64,000 nt of DNA, taken from contig JACERY010000003.1 of NCBI GenBank assembly GCA_013912105.1, positions 62,001 to 126,000 of the forward strand, written 5' to 3'. Positions 54,833 to 64,000 of this stretch are shown in pieces (position 1 is the stretch's first letter; every line of letters begins with the position of its first letter). This DNA is from Acidimicrobiales bacterium. Lineage in GTDB: Bacteria; Actinomycetota; Acidimicrobiia; Acidimicrobiales; UBA8592. Both the position numbers and the translations under genes were made by a program. Under the pieces are notes generated by a model, which searched no databases, was not told the origin of the DNA, and was given only the letters and a program-made list of their open reading frames with translations.

Positions 54833-56793
54833 TTAGTCATCTCTACTTTTTTCTTAGACGCGATTTGAAGCAACTGTGGGGCATGTTCTCCTTCGTTTAA
54901 ATTCTGCCACGTGCCTTGGCTTCCACCAACCGGTGGCGATGTAGATGCTACAACATGATCTAGCCCATAACCTGTGCAGGCACCACAGTCGTAACAAGGA
55001 ATCCAACGACAATCTTCCAAACCCTTTTCATCAAGCGCATCTCTCCATTCCTGCCAAAGAAAATCCTTATAAAGCCCCGCATCAAGATGATCCCAAGGCA
55101 AACAGTCATCTTTCAGACGATGCCTATACGCATACCACTCAAAGTCCAAGCCATGTTTCTCTATAGCTTCTTCCCAGATATGCAGATGGAAAAATTCACT
55201 CCATTCTTGGAATGTCCCTCCTTTGCGCCATACAGTTTCCAAGACATCTCCGAGTCTCCTGTCTCCCCTACTTAGCACTCCTTCTATTAATGTTGCTTTA
55301 GGGTCATGCCATTTCAGTTTTACGCCTTTTGTCTTTCGTACTTCTTCTTTAAGGAGATTAACTTTTCTATCTAACTCCTCAACAGTATTCTGACCGAACC
55401 ACTGAAATGGTGTAAAGGGTTTCGGAACAAACCCTCCGACGCTAACTGTCACTGAGGCGCTACTTGTGTACTTTTTTCCTATAGCAACACAATTCGCAGC
55501 AAGGCGAGCTATCCCTAAGGTGTCTTCGTCCGTTTCCGTAGGAAGTCCGATCAAGAAATAAAGCTTCATGCGACGCCAACCCTGAGAGAATGCTGATTCA
55601 ACAGCTCCGTACAAGTCCTCTTCTAAGATTAGTTTATTGATAACCTGCCGCATTCTCCAGGTACCAGCTTCTGGCGCGAAAGTTAATCCTGTCCTTCGAG
55701 CATTTTGTATGCTTGCTGCAATCCCAACGGTAAATGCATCAACTCGAAGAGAAGGTAAAGAAATACTTACTTGACCACAATTAGCTGGGTCAACGATTGT
55801 TTGATCGACAACATCATTTATTCCGCTGTAGTCTGCAGTTGATAATGAAGTTAAAGCGACCTCATCATAACCAGTCCGCTCAATTCCGGCTTGTATCATC
55901 GTTCGTACTTGTTCACCAGATCTCTCGCGAACTGGACGAGTAATCATCCCCGCCTGACAGAAACGGCAGCCCCGTGTGCATCCACGAAAAACTTCGACGT
56001 TTAATCTGTCATGCACAACTTCAGTAATTGGTACTAGTTGCTGTTTGGGATACGGCCATTCTTCGAGGTCTACAATTGTCCGTTTCTCAATCAGTTTAGG
56101 GATGTCTTCATGTTTAGGAGTTAAATATTGGTTACCTCCCTCATCATATTGAACGTCATACATGCTCGGAACATAAACTCCTTCAATAGCTGCAAGTTCT
56201 CTGAGCAAATGAGCCCGAGTTTTGCTTGAAGAAGTCAATGACTTAAATTTGTGAACTACGTTTGTAATATCTGTAACGACTTCCTCACCGTCACCTAAAG
56301 CAAAGAAATCAACTATCTCAGCTAACGGCTCCGGGTTATATGTGCAGTGGCCGCCAGCCCCTATTAGCGGATGGTCTATGTTTCTTTCTTCAGCCCGAAT
56401 AGGAATACCGGCGAGGTCAACACAGTTAATTAAATTTGTATAGACAAGTTCTGAAGAAAGGTTGAAAGCTATCACGTCGAATTCATCAGCGGGTCGGTGC
56501 GTATCAACGCTAAAAAAAGGAATAGATTCTTCCCGCATTATTTTTTCTAAATCGACCCACGGTGCATATGCACGTTCGGCTTCGCCATTGTTAGATTCAT
56601 TAATAATCTCGTAGAGAATTTGGAGACCTTGATTTGGAAAACCGACTTCATAGGTATCTGGATAAGTTAGCAACCAAGCAACTTTGGACTCATCATGCTC
56701 TGGGTATTGAACGCCTTGCTCTAACCCTATGTAACGAGCAGGTTTTTCAACGTTGATAAGGTGTTTCTCAAGTGTTTTCCAGATAGATGCCAT
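54829..56793 (-). CDS. B12-binding-type radical SAM protein (TIGR03960)
   Basis: A 654-aa radical SAM protein. The cluster motif CTRGCRFCQAG (about residues 270-280) gives the CxxxCxxC signature. The N-terminal domain, with GFPNQGLQILYEI and LIGAGGHCTYNPEPLAE, resembles a cobalamin-binding fold without clear cobalamin His. Near the C-terminus the CYDCGACTGYG cysteines may hold another cluster or metal. The gene pairs with TIGR03936 downstream (4-bp overlap). Substrate unknown. Confidence 0.92.
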   Translation of the reverse strand: MASIWKTLEKHLINVEKPARYIGLEQGVQYPEHDESKVAWLLTYPDTYEVGFPNQGLQILYEIINESNNGEAERAYAPWVDLEKIMREESIPFFSVDTHRPADEFDVIAFNLSSELVYTNLINCVDLAGIPIRAEERNIDHPLIGAGGHCTYNPEPLAEIVDFFALGDGEEVVTDITNVVHKFKSLTSSSKTRAHLLRELAAIEGVYVPSMYDVQYDEGGNQYLTPKHEDIPKLIEKRTIVDLEEWPYPKQQLVPITEVVHDRLNVEVFRGCTRGCRFCQAGMITRPVRERSGEQVRTMIQAGIERTGYDEVALTSLSTADYSGINDVVDQTIVDPANCGQVSISLPSLRVDAFTVGIAASIQNARRTGLTFAPEAGTWRMRQVINKLILEEDLYGAVESAFSQGWRRMKLYFLIGLPTETDEDTLGIARLAANCVAIGKKYTSSASVTVSVGGFVPKPFTPFQWFGQNTVEELDRKVNLLKEEVRKTKGVKLKWHDPKATLIEGVLSRGDRRLGDVLETVWRKGGTFQEWSEFFHLHIWEEAIEKHGLDFEWYAYRHRLKDDCLPWDHLDAGLYKDFLWQEWRDALDEKGLEDCRWIPCYDCGACTGYGLDHVVASTSPPVGGSQGTWQNLNEGEHAPQLLQIASKKKVEMTK

Positions 56794-56834
56794 TTGACTG
56801 TTAAGGCCTTTCTTGCCAAGTCATATTGTACTAC

Positions 56835-57992
56835 CTATCGAACTACCTGATAACGCCTCATGTGAACATTTAGAACTAGCCCAACACCAATGAAACAAGA
56901 AATAGCTGATGATCCCCCGTAAGAAACGAATGGTATTGGGATACCTGTTATTGGCATAATTCCTAAAGTCATCCCTACCGATTGGAACATCTGAAAGGCA
57001 AAAAGCGTCATGACTCCGCAACTAATCAATGTCCCTAGAAGATCAGGTGATTTCCTAGCAGTTCTCATACAACGCCACATAAGAATAGCGAATAAGCCAA
57101 GTACGATTAATGAGCCGGCAAAACCAAATTCTTCGCCAATAACTGAAAAAATAAAATCAGTATGCTGTTCAGGAACAAATTCACCCCGAGTTTGTTGGCC
57201 TTGACCAAACCCTTGACCTGTTAGCCCCCCGCTACCTATGGCAATCTGTGCTTGAGTTTGCTGATAAGCAGCTTCTGTCTGACTTGATTCTGGGTCAATA
57301 AAGGAAGTTAGGCGATCTTGTTGGTAATCCTGAAGTAAGCCACTACTCCAAACCACAATTGCGAAGAAAATTCCAACAACAGTTAAGATAAAAATATGTT
57401 TTGCTTGAGCTCCAGCAATTAGAAGCATTCCCATAGTGATTGCAATAAAAACTAATGCAGTTCCAACATCAGTTTCCAAAAGAATAAGTCCTATCGGGAT
57501 CACAGCCAACAACAACCCGTTACCTAATTGCCTAATGTCAAGACGCCCATTAAACCTTTCAAGATAGTTTGCCATCATGAAGATATATGCGATTTTGCAA
57601 AGCTCCGATGGCTGCAGTTGGAAACTACCGAACTCAAACCAAGCACGCGTACCATTACGCTCAACGCCTAGAGGGGTAAGAACGAGAAACAAAAGAAGCA
57701 TCCCCCCCCAAAAAAAGATCGGAACCCAATCCCGAAGTTTTCTATAAGGGATATATGCCGCCGCTATCATCGCTACCGTACCAATAGCAACAAAAAGTAA
57801 CTGTCTATTTAAGTACGACCGGTCATACAACTCTGGGTTATTACCACGTGTAGCGCTATAAACCATGAAGGCCCCTGTTATAGCTAAAGTAATACTGCTT
57901 AGCACTAATGCGACGTCAACATGCAGCCACGGAGACCAAGGGTCTCCCGAGGGGTTAAGGTTGAGTTTTTTTCGCGAAGTTCCATATTTCAT
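56835..57992 (-). CDS. rodA: Rod-shape peptidoglycan glycosyltransferase RodA
   Basis: A 385-aa SEDS-family membrane glycosyltransferase with about ten helices, which polymerises lipid II with PBP2. Conserved parts: GTRAWFEFGSFQLQPSELCKIA, LLETDVGTALV, IGSGGLTGQGFGQGQQTRGEFVPEQHTDFIF (read as short successive motifs) and the last TM segment with ITGIPIPFVSYGGSS. The second catalytic-type Asp in EFGFAG is preceded by the E(H)TDFIF motif. Its start overlaps the pbp2 stop by 4 bp. Confidence 0.94.
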   Translation of the reverse strand: MKYGTSRKKLNLNPSGDPWSPWLHVDVALVLSSITLAITGAFMVYSATRGNNPELYDRSYLNRQLLFVAIGTVAMIAAAYIPYRKLRDWVPIFFWGGMLLLFLVLTPLGVERNGTRAWFEFGSFQLQPSELCKIAYIFMMANYLERFNGRLDIRQLGNGLLLAVIPIGLILLETDVGTALVFIAITMGMLLIAGAQAKHIFILTVVGIFFAIVVWSSGLLQDYQQDRLTSFIDPESSQTEAAYQQTQAQIAIGSGGLTGQGFGQGQQTRGEFVPEQHTDFIFSVIGEEFGFAGSLIVLGLFAILMWRCMRTARKSPDLLGTLISCGVMTLFAFQMFQSVGMTLGIMPITGIPIPFVSYGGSSAISCFIGVGLVLNVHMRRYQVVR

Positions 57993-60100
57993 GGTGTTTC
58001 CTGCAACTCAATAGTTTGGTCTTCACTTTCGTTGGTTGGGTTCAAACGACTTTCTTCAAGTTGCTGTTCAGCAAGCTCATCTAACTCATCTTGGTTTAAA
58101 AACCTAGGGACAGTACCTGTTGCAATTTTTTCAAAATATCTCCGCACAACTGGTGCTGCTACCTGGCCACCAAATCCAGCCTCTTCGAGAACGACTACTG
58201 CCACATACTCCGGTTCTGGGTTGGGGCCCCAACCTACGAATAGCCCATAGTCGGCTATCAATCTATTCTCTACTTGCTTTTCAGATGTTCCGGTTTTCCC
58301 AGAAACTGGCCATTCTTCATGCGGAAAATCTTTGAAAGCGTTATATGCCGTTCCCTCAGTTCCAATATCTGACCTCCATGTGGTAACTGCTGCTAATCCT
58401 TCAAGAATTGGGTCAGAGAAAGTTACAGGCAGAAATATATTTTTTAATGTCCGAGGAGAAAATTCAATTTCTGTTTCAGCAGTAATAGGATTCAATACTC
58501 TTTTCCCAAGATTCGGGGCATAGAGGGTACCTCCATTAATCAAAGCTGCATAAGAATTTGCTATCTGTAAAGGAGTAGCGAGAACATCTCCTTGCCCGAT
58601 GGATGTATTTAATGTGTCTCCAGTTAACCACTGGCCAGTCAAAAATGCATCCGGATTTTCTCTATATGCTTCGCGCCTAGAAGCAGGTGTAGGAATCCGG
58701 CCGCTGCCCTCATTAGCGAGCGTTACTCCTGTCCGAACGCCATAGCCAAAAGATCTTGCTGCCACCTGCACAGATTCCAAGTCAAAGCCGGGAAGAATAT
58801 CGAAGCTCGCAGCAAGATTATAGAAGTAAACGTCGGAAGAATACGTAAGGGCTAAACGTAAATCAACATCTCCATATTCCGCCTCTCCAGCATTCTGGAA
58901 TTGGCACGTTCCGCCTTCGCAATTTGGGATAGTAAAAATTCCTTCGTCATAGAACATGGAGTCAATACCAAGAATTCCTCGAGAACCGATTAACCCCGTG
59001 TCTAAAGCAGCATACGCTGTAAAGGGTTTAAACGTCGAGCCTGGTGGGTATGTACCTTGTATCGTTCTATTGAGTAAGGGTAAAAAGTTTCCCGGGTCAG
59101 TCAATTCATCAAAATCGTCCTGGCTGATTCCCGATACAAATAGTTCAGGATCAAAGGTAGGATACGAAGCCATCGCTAGAATTGCGCCGTCCCTTGGATC
59201 AAGGAGCACCATAGCTCCTGCAGGAGCGTTAAAAATTACGACACCCTCTTCTTCAAATTTTGTTGGCTGCTGTCGGGCTAGGTTCAGGCCACGCTCTAAC
59301 TCTTTCTCTGCTAGCGCTTGAAGGTCAATATTTATTGTTAGCTGCACATCGCTTCCTGCTTTTGCCGGAATTTCTTCGTTTATTTCAAGAATGTTATTAA
59401 ATCTGTCGACAGTAACTACCTTTGTTCCAGGAGTGCCGCGCAAAGCGTCTTCATAGAAGAGTTCAATTCCGCTCTTACCGATTTCATCATTTGCCAGATA
59501 AGTCTTCTTCTTTGTGGCGACTGAAGACATTTCATCCTCGCTAAGAAGTCCAACGTATCCAAGGATGTGTGCAGCTAGAGAACCGTAAGGGTAATCCCTT
59601 ACGGTAGTAACCGTTGTTTGCACTCCAGGAAATCTATAAGAATACTCGGCAAGATAAATTTGTAATTCTTTCGAAATATCTTGAACGACAGGCACTTGAG
59701 CAAAAGGTCCATATCGATTAGACCTGTATGCCTGCTCAATCTGAGAGATCTTAGTTAGATTTCCGGATCTGCTTATTTCAGTTGCTAAATCAAAGAAAAG
59801 ATCCCCTAAATCATCCTCACCAACAGTTGCCATCTCTTCTTTATCAATAGTTACAACGATAGAAGGACGATTGTCTACTAGTACGCGACCTTCAGCATCT
59901 AGAATTCGCCCCCTCGGCGCTGTTTCAATAATAGTTTCTGTTGTATTATCGGCCGCCCTCTCTATGAAAGCAGTTTCTTTAATTACTTGCAGGTACCACA
60001 ATCGCGCTACCAGAGGGACAAATAAGGAAACCGCCACCGCAGCTAAAATCGCCAAACGTAAGCGGTGAGATTGGGGTAGATATTTTGATACAGGTGCCAT
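57989..60100 (-). CDS. mrdA: Penicillin-binding protein 2 (elongation transpeptidase)
   Basis: A 703-aa class B PBP with one N-terminal membrane helix (about 15-35), a pedestal domain (APRGRILDAEGRVLVDN at about 54-70) and a transpeptidase domain. Active-site motifs are PGSTFKPF (SxxK, near 355), SSDVYFYN (SxN-type) and SGKTGTSEK (near 600). It crosslinks side-wall peptidoglycan with RodA. It sits between mreD (13 bp upstream) and rodA (4-bp overlap), the canonical elongasome order. A C-terminal acidic tail of about 45 residues follows the catalytic domain. Confidence 0.95.
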   Translation of the reverse strand: MAPVSKYLPQSHRLRLAILAAVAVSLFVPLVARLWYLQVIKETAFIERAADNTTETIIETAPRGRILDAEGRVLVDNRPSIVVTIDKEEMATVGEDDLGDLFFDLATEISRSGNLTKISQIEQAYRSNRYGPFAQVPVVQDISKELQIYLAEYSYRFPGVQTTVTTVRDYPYGSLAAHILGYVGLLSEDEMSSVATKKKTYLANDEIGKSGIELFYEDALRGTPGTKVVTVDRFNNILEINEEIPAKAGSDVQLTINIDLQALAEKELERGLNLARQQPTKFEEEGVVIFNAPAGAMVLLDPRDGAILAMASYPTFDPELFVSGISQDDFDELTDPGNFLPLLNRTIQGTYPPGSTFKPFTAYAALDTGLIGSRGILGIDSMFYDEGIFTIPNCEGGTCQFQNAGEAEYGDVDLRLALTYSSDVYFYNLAASFDILPGFDLESVQVAARSFGYGVRTGVTLANEGSGRIPTPASRREAYRENPDAFLTGQWLTGDTLNTSIGQGDVLATPLQIANSYAALINGGTLYAPNLGKRVLNPITAETEIEFSPRTLKNIFLPVTFSDPILEGLAAVTTWRSDIGTEGTAYNAFKDFPHEEWPVSGKTGTSEKQVENRLIADYGLFVGWGPNPEPEYVAVVVLEEAGFGGQVAAPVVRRYFEKIATGTVPRFLNQDELDELAEQQLEESRLNPTNESEDQTIELQETP

Positions 60101-60113
60101 CTATCCCCACATG

Positions 60114-60650
60114 CTAAATCAACTGAGAGCGATTAATGGTTCGCTGATTGGTCGGATACTGTGCCTCATAAAAAACCCATGACATCAGGTAGTGAAGCAC
60201 CGGAATAAATATGCCTGTGTAAAGTGAACCGACTACTAAGATTTTACCGAAATTCTTGTTATATAGATTGGGTTCTGCAATCAACTCTCCAAAAAGAACA
60301 AACAGTACGAGCCCGAATGCAACAGTAGCGATTGAGATAACTAGTCGAACTATCTTTTCAACATCTTCAGCAACTATCTCTGCCACAATTCCGATTAAGT
60401 AACCGATAATTGAATACGTAAGAGCACTTAAACCTAAAGGTGTTGCTAAATAAAGGTCTATAGACATTCCACTTATGAAACCAACCACTGCCCCCCGTGA
60501 TGATCCGCCATTCCAGCCGGCGGTGATAGCTATTCCAAGCATTAGCTCTGGCATTACTCCGAAAAAGCGTATGCTGGCGAATAATTCAAGTTGGAGAATG
60601 AGAACTAGCGATAATACTAGAAACCCCTTTAAGAAACGAAGGAATACCAC
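60114..60650 (-). CDS. mreD: Rod shape-determining protein MreD
   Basis: A 178-aa membrane protein with about five hydrophobic helices. It matches MreD in size, topology and position, with SSRGAVVGFISGMSIDLYLATPLGLSALTYSIIGYLIG as the best conserved stretch (residues 50-86). It shares one base (60650) with the end of mreC and lies 13 bp before pbp2. Sequence conservation in MreD is low, so context carries much of the call. Confidence 0.9.
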   Translation of the reverse strand: MVFLRFLKGFLVLSLVLILQLELFASIRFFGVMPELMLGIAITAGWNGGSSRGAVVGFISGMSIDLYLATPLGLSALTYSIIGYLIGIVAEIVAEDVEKIVRLVISIATVAFGLVLFVLFGELIAEPNLYNKNFGKILVVGSLYTGIFIPVLHYLMSWVFYEAQYPTNQRTINRSQLI

Positions 60651-61507
60651 TAGCCGCTCCGCTCATTTTGCGAATTTACTGGTTCATATATGATCACAGT
60701 CACAAATTCAAGATTTTCTATTTGACCTGTTGGTGCAACAACTAATTCTTTCTCCAAATTGATTTCATCAACGATAATTTCGAGTACGGTTCCAATCGCA
60801 AACCCTCCTGGGTAAGGGCTTCTTTCGGAACCACTAGTTACAAGTACGCTCCCTATTTCTACATCGGCTGAAACAGGAATACCATCAGAGACTCTAAGCG
60901 GCTGCCCCACACCGTTGCCTGTTATTATTCCCACTTGGTTAGTTCCGACTACTAAAGCTCCGACATTTACGTTAGGGTCAGTCACTAATCGAACTCTTGC
61001 GCTTCGGAGGCCAGGATCTTCTATACGACCGATTAATCCCCCCACTGAAATCACAGCCATGCCTTCTCGTATCCCGTTCTGAGTTCCCTTACCGATTTCG
61101 AGAATATACGGATCAAAGTTTGAAACTGATTGAGCGGTTACTTCTGCAACAACTGTTTCCTGACCACCCAAGTTTTTTAACTCTAGTTGCGTTCGGAGTG
61201 CTGCTAATTCTTCAACAGCACCTTCAGTTGTGCTGCGGTACTCAAGAAGCTCACCTAATTGAGCCCGCAAGAGTGCATTCTCTTTCTCTAAAGTATCCCC
61301 GTTTGATAAAGATTCCCAAGCATCTCCTATTGGGTCAAAAATTGTGCTTGCGATATTCCTAAAAGGCTGGACAATAGCTGTTGCTGCCTTTCTTAAGTTA
61401 GTTAAAGGTTCATAACCTCGTGCATCAAGTGAAATAAGCGTTACAGAAGAAAGCAAGAGTATCGCTAACGTAAATCGAGAGCCACTATTTCTTCGTGGCA
61501 ATGCCAT
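60650..61507 (-). CDS. mreC: Rod shape-determining protein MreC
   Basis: A 285-aa membrane-anchored scaffold of the elongasome. One membrane helix (residues 10-30) is followed by a coiled coil (about 70-112) and the two beta domains with ILEIGKGTQNGIREGMAVIS, LIGRIEDPGLRSARVRLVTD and LVTSGSERSPYPGGFAIG. These match MreC in order and spacing. It is between mreB (16 bp upstream) and mreD. Confidence 0.94.
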   Translation of the reverse strand: MALPRRNSGSRFTLAILLLSSVTLISLDARGYEPLTNLRKAATAIVQPFRNIASTIFDPIGDAWESLSNGDTLEKENALLRAQLGELLEYRSTTEGAVEELAALRTQLELKNLGGQETVVAEVTAQSVSNFDPYILEIGKGTQNGIREGMAVISVGGLIGRIEDPGLRSARVRLVTDPNVNVGALVVGTNQVGIITGNGVGQPLRVSDGIPVSADVEIGSVLVTSGSERSPYPGGFAIGTVLEIIVDEINLEKELVVAPTGQIENLEFVTVIIYEPVNSQNERSG

Positions 61508-61523
61508 TTACAGTCTCCATTCC

Positions 61524-62552
61524 TCAAATTTGAGTGGAAGTGAACAGAACGCCTTTTAACGAATCAAATGCTTCGAGAGATTTCCCTGAACCCAGAGCTA
61601 CTGCGTGTAAAGGATTTGGCGAGACACACACTGGCATGCCAGTCTCGTGAGCAATGCACTCTGGCATTCCAGTGAGTAACGCCCCACCACCTGCCAGCAT
61701 TATTCCTTTTTCCATTATGTCTGCGGCTAATTCCGGAGGCGTGACATCAAGAGTTAACTTTACTGCGTCAACAATGGCCGCCAAGGGTTCAGCTATTGCT
61801 TCGCGCACTTCAGAAGTTGAAGTAACAATTGTTTTTGGCAAACCAGTTATAAGATCTCGCCCTCGAACTTCAGCAAATAATTCTTCCGTTGACCAAGCAC
61901 TCGCGAGTTTAATCTTCAATTCTTCAGCTGTCCGCACTCCTAAAGCGACACTATATTCTTTCTTGATGTATTGGATAATTGAATTATCTAGCTCATCGCC
62001 ACCAACACGGACGGATTTGTTAGCAACAACTCCCCCAAGTGAAATAACAGCTACTTCAGTAGTTCCCCCGCCAATATCCACAATCATATTTCCACTTGGT
62101 TCTTGAACTTGCATTCCAGAACCTATTGCAGCCGCCATAGGTTCTTCAATTATGTAAGCCGGTTTACGTGCACCAGCAAATTCAGCAGCTTCTTGGACGG
62201 CTCGCTGCTCAACGCCTGTTATTCCAGATGGAACGCATATAACCATCCGAGGTTTCGCCAAACGACTTTGATGAACTTTCTCAATAAAATGTCGAAGCAT
62301 CTGCTCACACATATCGAAGTCAGCTATTACGCCATCTCTTAATGGTCGTGATGCTTGAATATGGGATGGAGTCCGGCCAATCATTCTCTTAGCATCAGAA
62401 CCAACTGCCAGCGCAGATCCGTCTCTGATATCTATTGCTACAACTGAAGGTTCGTTAAGCACAATTCCTTCTCCGCGTACATAGACCAAAGTATTAGCGG
62501 TTCCGAGATCCACTGCCATATCTCTGCCCATTACGCCCAAAATAGAAGCCAT
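61524..62552 (-). CDS. mreB: Rod shape-determining protein MreB
   Basis: A 342-aa bacterial actin that positions cell-wall synthesis. ATP-binding motifs: DLGTANTLVYVRGEG (phosphate 1), IVDIGGGTTEVAVISLGG (phosphate 2) and IMLAGGGALLTGM (adenosine). Length is normal. It is first in the mreB-mreC-mreD-pbp2-rodA run. An early alternative start MGRDMAVDLG (nine residues in) is possible. MreB in an actinobacterium fits Acidimicrobiia and some other rod-shaped deep-branching classes. Confidence 0.96.
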   Translation of the reverse strand: MASILGVMGRDMAVDLGTANTLVYVRGEGIVLNEPSVVAIDIRDGSALAVGSDAKRMIGRTPSHIQASRPLRDGVIADFDMCEQMLRHFIEKVHQSRLAKPRMVICVPSGITGVEQRAVQEAAEFAGARKPAYIIEEPMAAAIGSGMQVQEPSGNMIVDIGGGTTEVAVISLGGVVANKSVRVGGDELDNSIIQYIKKEYSVALGVRTAEELKIKLASAWSTEELFAEVRGRDLITGLPKTIVTSTSEVREAIAEPLAAIVDAVKLTLDVTPPELAADIMEKGIMLAGGGALLTGMPECIAHETGMPVCVSPNPLHAVALGSGKSLEAFDSLKGVLFTSTQI

Positions 62553-62632
62553 TAGAAACTACCCTGTTTCATTATTCTTCTCACACGCCTCTCTTAGCTT
62601 TCTATGAGTTCAAGCCTCTTTCCGCAAACCTT

Positions 62633-62660
62633 AGTCTACGACTTCTTAGCAAAAGTGCAA
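62633..62660 (-). promoter_or_regulatory. Candidate promoter for the mreB operon
   Basis: Read on the minus strand: TTGCAC (62660-62655), 16 bp spacer, TAGACT (62638-62633). It fits a sigma-70 promoter, with a leader of about 75 nt to the mreB start at 62552. The -35 also overlaps a short palindrome GTGCA-T-TGCAC. Confidence 0.45.
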
Positions 62661-62685
62661 TGCACCTTCACTACTTGTATTGAAA

Positions 62686-63087
62686 TTACCCGAAGAAGAT
62701 ATTTATTTCTCTTTCGGCAGATTCTGCTGAATCAGATCCATGAACTAAGTTCTCTGTAAATTGCGCGCTTAAATCTCCTCGAATGGTCCCAGGCTCAGCT
62801 TCTGCAGCATTAGTGGCGCCCATCATGGTGCGAACTATGGACCAAGTATTTTCAGGACCTTCTAGAATCATTGCAACTGCGGGAGATCGCCCTATAAAAG
62901 AAACAAGATCTGGGTAGAACGGTTTACCTACGTGTTCGGCATAGTGTTTTTCTGCGATATCAGGGCCTATCGTCAACATACGAAGTGCTACAATAGTTAA
63001 ACCCTTTTGTTCAAAGCGAGATACTATTTCTCCTACTAAGCCTCTCTCTACTGCATCGGGTTTACAAAGTACAAGTGTTTGGTTCAT
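62686..63087 (-). CDS. ndk: Nucleoside diphosphate kinase
   Basis: A 133-aa enzyme equalising nucleoside triphosphates with ATP. TLVLCKPDAVERGLVGEI at the start, RTMMGATNAAEAEPGTIRGD in the middle, and the catalytic NLVHGSDS (His near 116) are all intact. It follows folC by 35 bp and precedes the mre operon. Confidence 0.97.
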   Translation of the reverse strand: MNQTLVLCKPDAVERGLVGEIVSRFEQKGLTIVALRMLTIGPDIAEKHYAEHVGKPFYPDLVSFIGRSPAVAMILEGPENTWSIVRTMMGATNAAEAEPGTIRGDLSAQFTENLVHGSDSAESAEREINIFFG

Positions 63088-63122
63088 AAGAGGATTTTAC
63101 CGAATTGTTTTTGTTTTAGTTG

Positions 63123-64000
63123 CTATTTAAAGCTTTCATAGGCCTCTCGCAAAGCCCCTACAACATACATTGAGCCAGTTCCGAAGATAACGTCTTCGTC
63201 ACTAGCAGATTCAAATGCTTTATCTAAAGCTTCCTTAGGACTGGAAGAAGCAAGGACGTTCTCATTTAGCGACGATGCGACCTCAGTAAGAGTTTTTGCA
63301 TCCATCGACCTGGGGCTTTCAGCTTGCGTGCAGATAATTAAATCCGCTTGATCAGCGTCCAGGCTAGACAGCATCCAATCAGCATCTTTTTCTTCAGTCA
63401 TTCCGACTATAAGAATACGTCTTCCATTGTTTGCAAACCCGTTTCTTAAAGTCTGCGCTGCTGCAATAGCACCAGGAGGGTTATGCGCCCCATCAAGCAC
63501 AAACAAAGGAGCAGAAGTAATTACCTCAAAACGTCCAGGGAGGTTAATTTCCCTCAAAGCTAATTCAACAATATCTTCGGGGATTCCTGTCTCAAGAAAC
63601 GATTCTGAAGCAGCCAGTGCTATGGAAGCATTATTTCCTTGGTGCGATCCATGTTGTGCTAAAAAAATATTTTCGTAAGTGTTTTGCATTGTTCTTAAGC
63701 CCAGTTGGCGGCCACCCACAGCTAAATCATTAGCAAAACACTCAAAGTCCAGATTACGGCGGTATATCTTTTGTGGAGATTCTGAAATAAAAATATCTTC
63801 TATTTCTTCATCCGTTTCACCTAGGCAAAGAATGCTTCTTGGTTTAATAATGCCTGCCTTTTCCCAAGCAAGTTTCCTTCGCCAATTTTCGGACCCATCA
63901 GTGTGATCAAAGCCGACGTTTGTTATGACAGCAACATCTGCATCTGCAATATTAGTCGCATCGAAACGCCCGAGCATTCCCACCTCTATAACAGCTACGT
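63123..64000 (-). CDS. folC: Folylpolyglutamate synthase/dihydrofolate synthase (partial)
   Basis: The C-terminal part of FolC; the frame stays open to the right edge, so the true start is outside the window. Visible motifs are VIEVGMLGRFDATN (the usual VxEVGLGGRLDATN), ITNVGFDHTDG, AWEKAGIIKPRS, and LDGAHNPPGAI in the Mur-ligase C-terminal domain. The N-terminal ATP-binding GTNGKGS lies beyond the edge. It joins glutamates to folate. Located directly before ndk, a common pairing in actinobacteria. Confidence 0.94.
   Translation of the reverse strand, partial: VAVIEVGMLGRFDATNIADADVAVITNVGFDHTDGSENWRRKLAWEKAGIIKPRSILCLGETDEEIEDIFISESPQKIYRRNLDFECFANDLAVGGRQLGLRTMQNTYENIFLAQHGSHQGNNASIALAASESFLETGIPEDIVELALREINLPGRFEVITSAPLFVLDGAHNPPGAIAAAQTLRNGFANNGRRILIVGMTEEKDADWMLSSLDADQADLIICTQAESPRSMDAKTLTEVASSLNENVLASSSPKEALDKAFESASDEDVIFGTGSMYVVGALREAYESFK

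Noticed and set aside
1..64000. Mobile elements, prophage, CRISPR, toxin-antitoxin
   Set aside because: No transposase, integrase, phage or cas-like proteins and no regular direct repeats were found; gene content and style are uniform across the window.

Overview
The window is chromosomal housekeeping DNA from a low-GC (about 40-43 % by eye), free-living actinobacterium. The best fit is the class Acidimicrobiia, possibly a marine lineage; this placement is inference from gene content and order. The main clues are a coenzyme F420 gene at the left edge (FO synthase C-terminus), a DUF3151 gene, the actinobacterial order TIGR03960 - TIGR03936 - rne/rng - rplU - rpmA - obg - proB, a nadD - LytR-like - rsfS block, class II DAHP synthase, and a complete mreBCD-pbp2-rodA rod-shape cluster. 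I saw no prophage, insertion sequence, CRISPR array or integron. Gene packing is very tight, with many 1-4 bp overlaps and touching convergent genes.

Layout. 1-5470: end of FO synthase, an unlisted 52-codon small gene, ribonuclease D, rhodanese, MobA-like nucleotidyltransferase, DUF3151 protein, pyruvate kinase, glycerophosphodiester phosphodiesterase. 5471-6106: no convincing protein gene. It holds two DnaA-box-like sites and a roughly 420-nt stretch full of hairpins that ends in a strong rho-independent terminator, a probable structured non-coding RNA of unknown family. 6107-14348: an alpha/beta hydrolase, gltD-gltB (glutamate synthase) and an M18 aminopeptidase. 14331-21029: potassium block with two different TrkH-type subunits, one TrkA, and a membrane pyrophosphatase carrying the potassium-dependent signature. 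21063-22933: hydrolase and D-Ala-D-Ala ligase.

22928-28492 is the most unusual block. A TetR repressor is divergent from a three-gene operon: a fatty-acyl-reductase-like SDR fused to a HAD phosphatase-like domain, a LarA-like (lactate racemase, DUF2088) protein, and a PlsC-type acyltransferase. A 7-bp-arm palindrome lies in the 42-bp gap between repressor and operon and is a good operator candidate. I propose a dedicated acyl-lipid modification pathway under ligand control.

28574-34612 groups TCA-cycle genes (aconitase, citrate synthase) around a LysR regulator and a divergent, N-terminally short biotin-carboxyltransferase. 34618-45328 is information processing and stress: rsmE, dnaJ, lepA, rpsT, holA, a thioredoxin-TPR protein, tRNA-Ala(GGC), rsfS, a degenerate LCP protein, nadD, a group 2 sigma factor and class II DAHP synthase. 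45337-49483: VWA/MoxR pair and murJ. 49480-56793: proB, obg, rpmA, rplU, an RNase E/G without the zinc-link tail, TIGR03936 and TIGR03960. 56835-64000: rodA, pbp2, mreD, mreC, mreB, ndk and folC, which runs off the right edge.

Two potassium-related observations go together. Pyruvate kinase has lost the usual potassium ligands, whereas the membrane pyrophosphatase looks potassium-dependent and sits beside the potassium-uptake genes.
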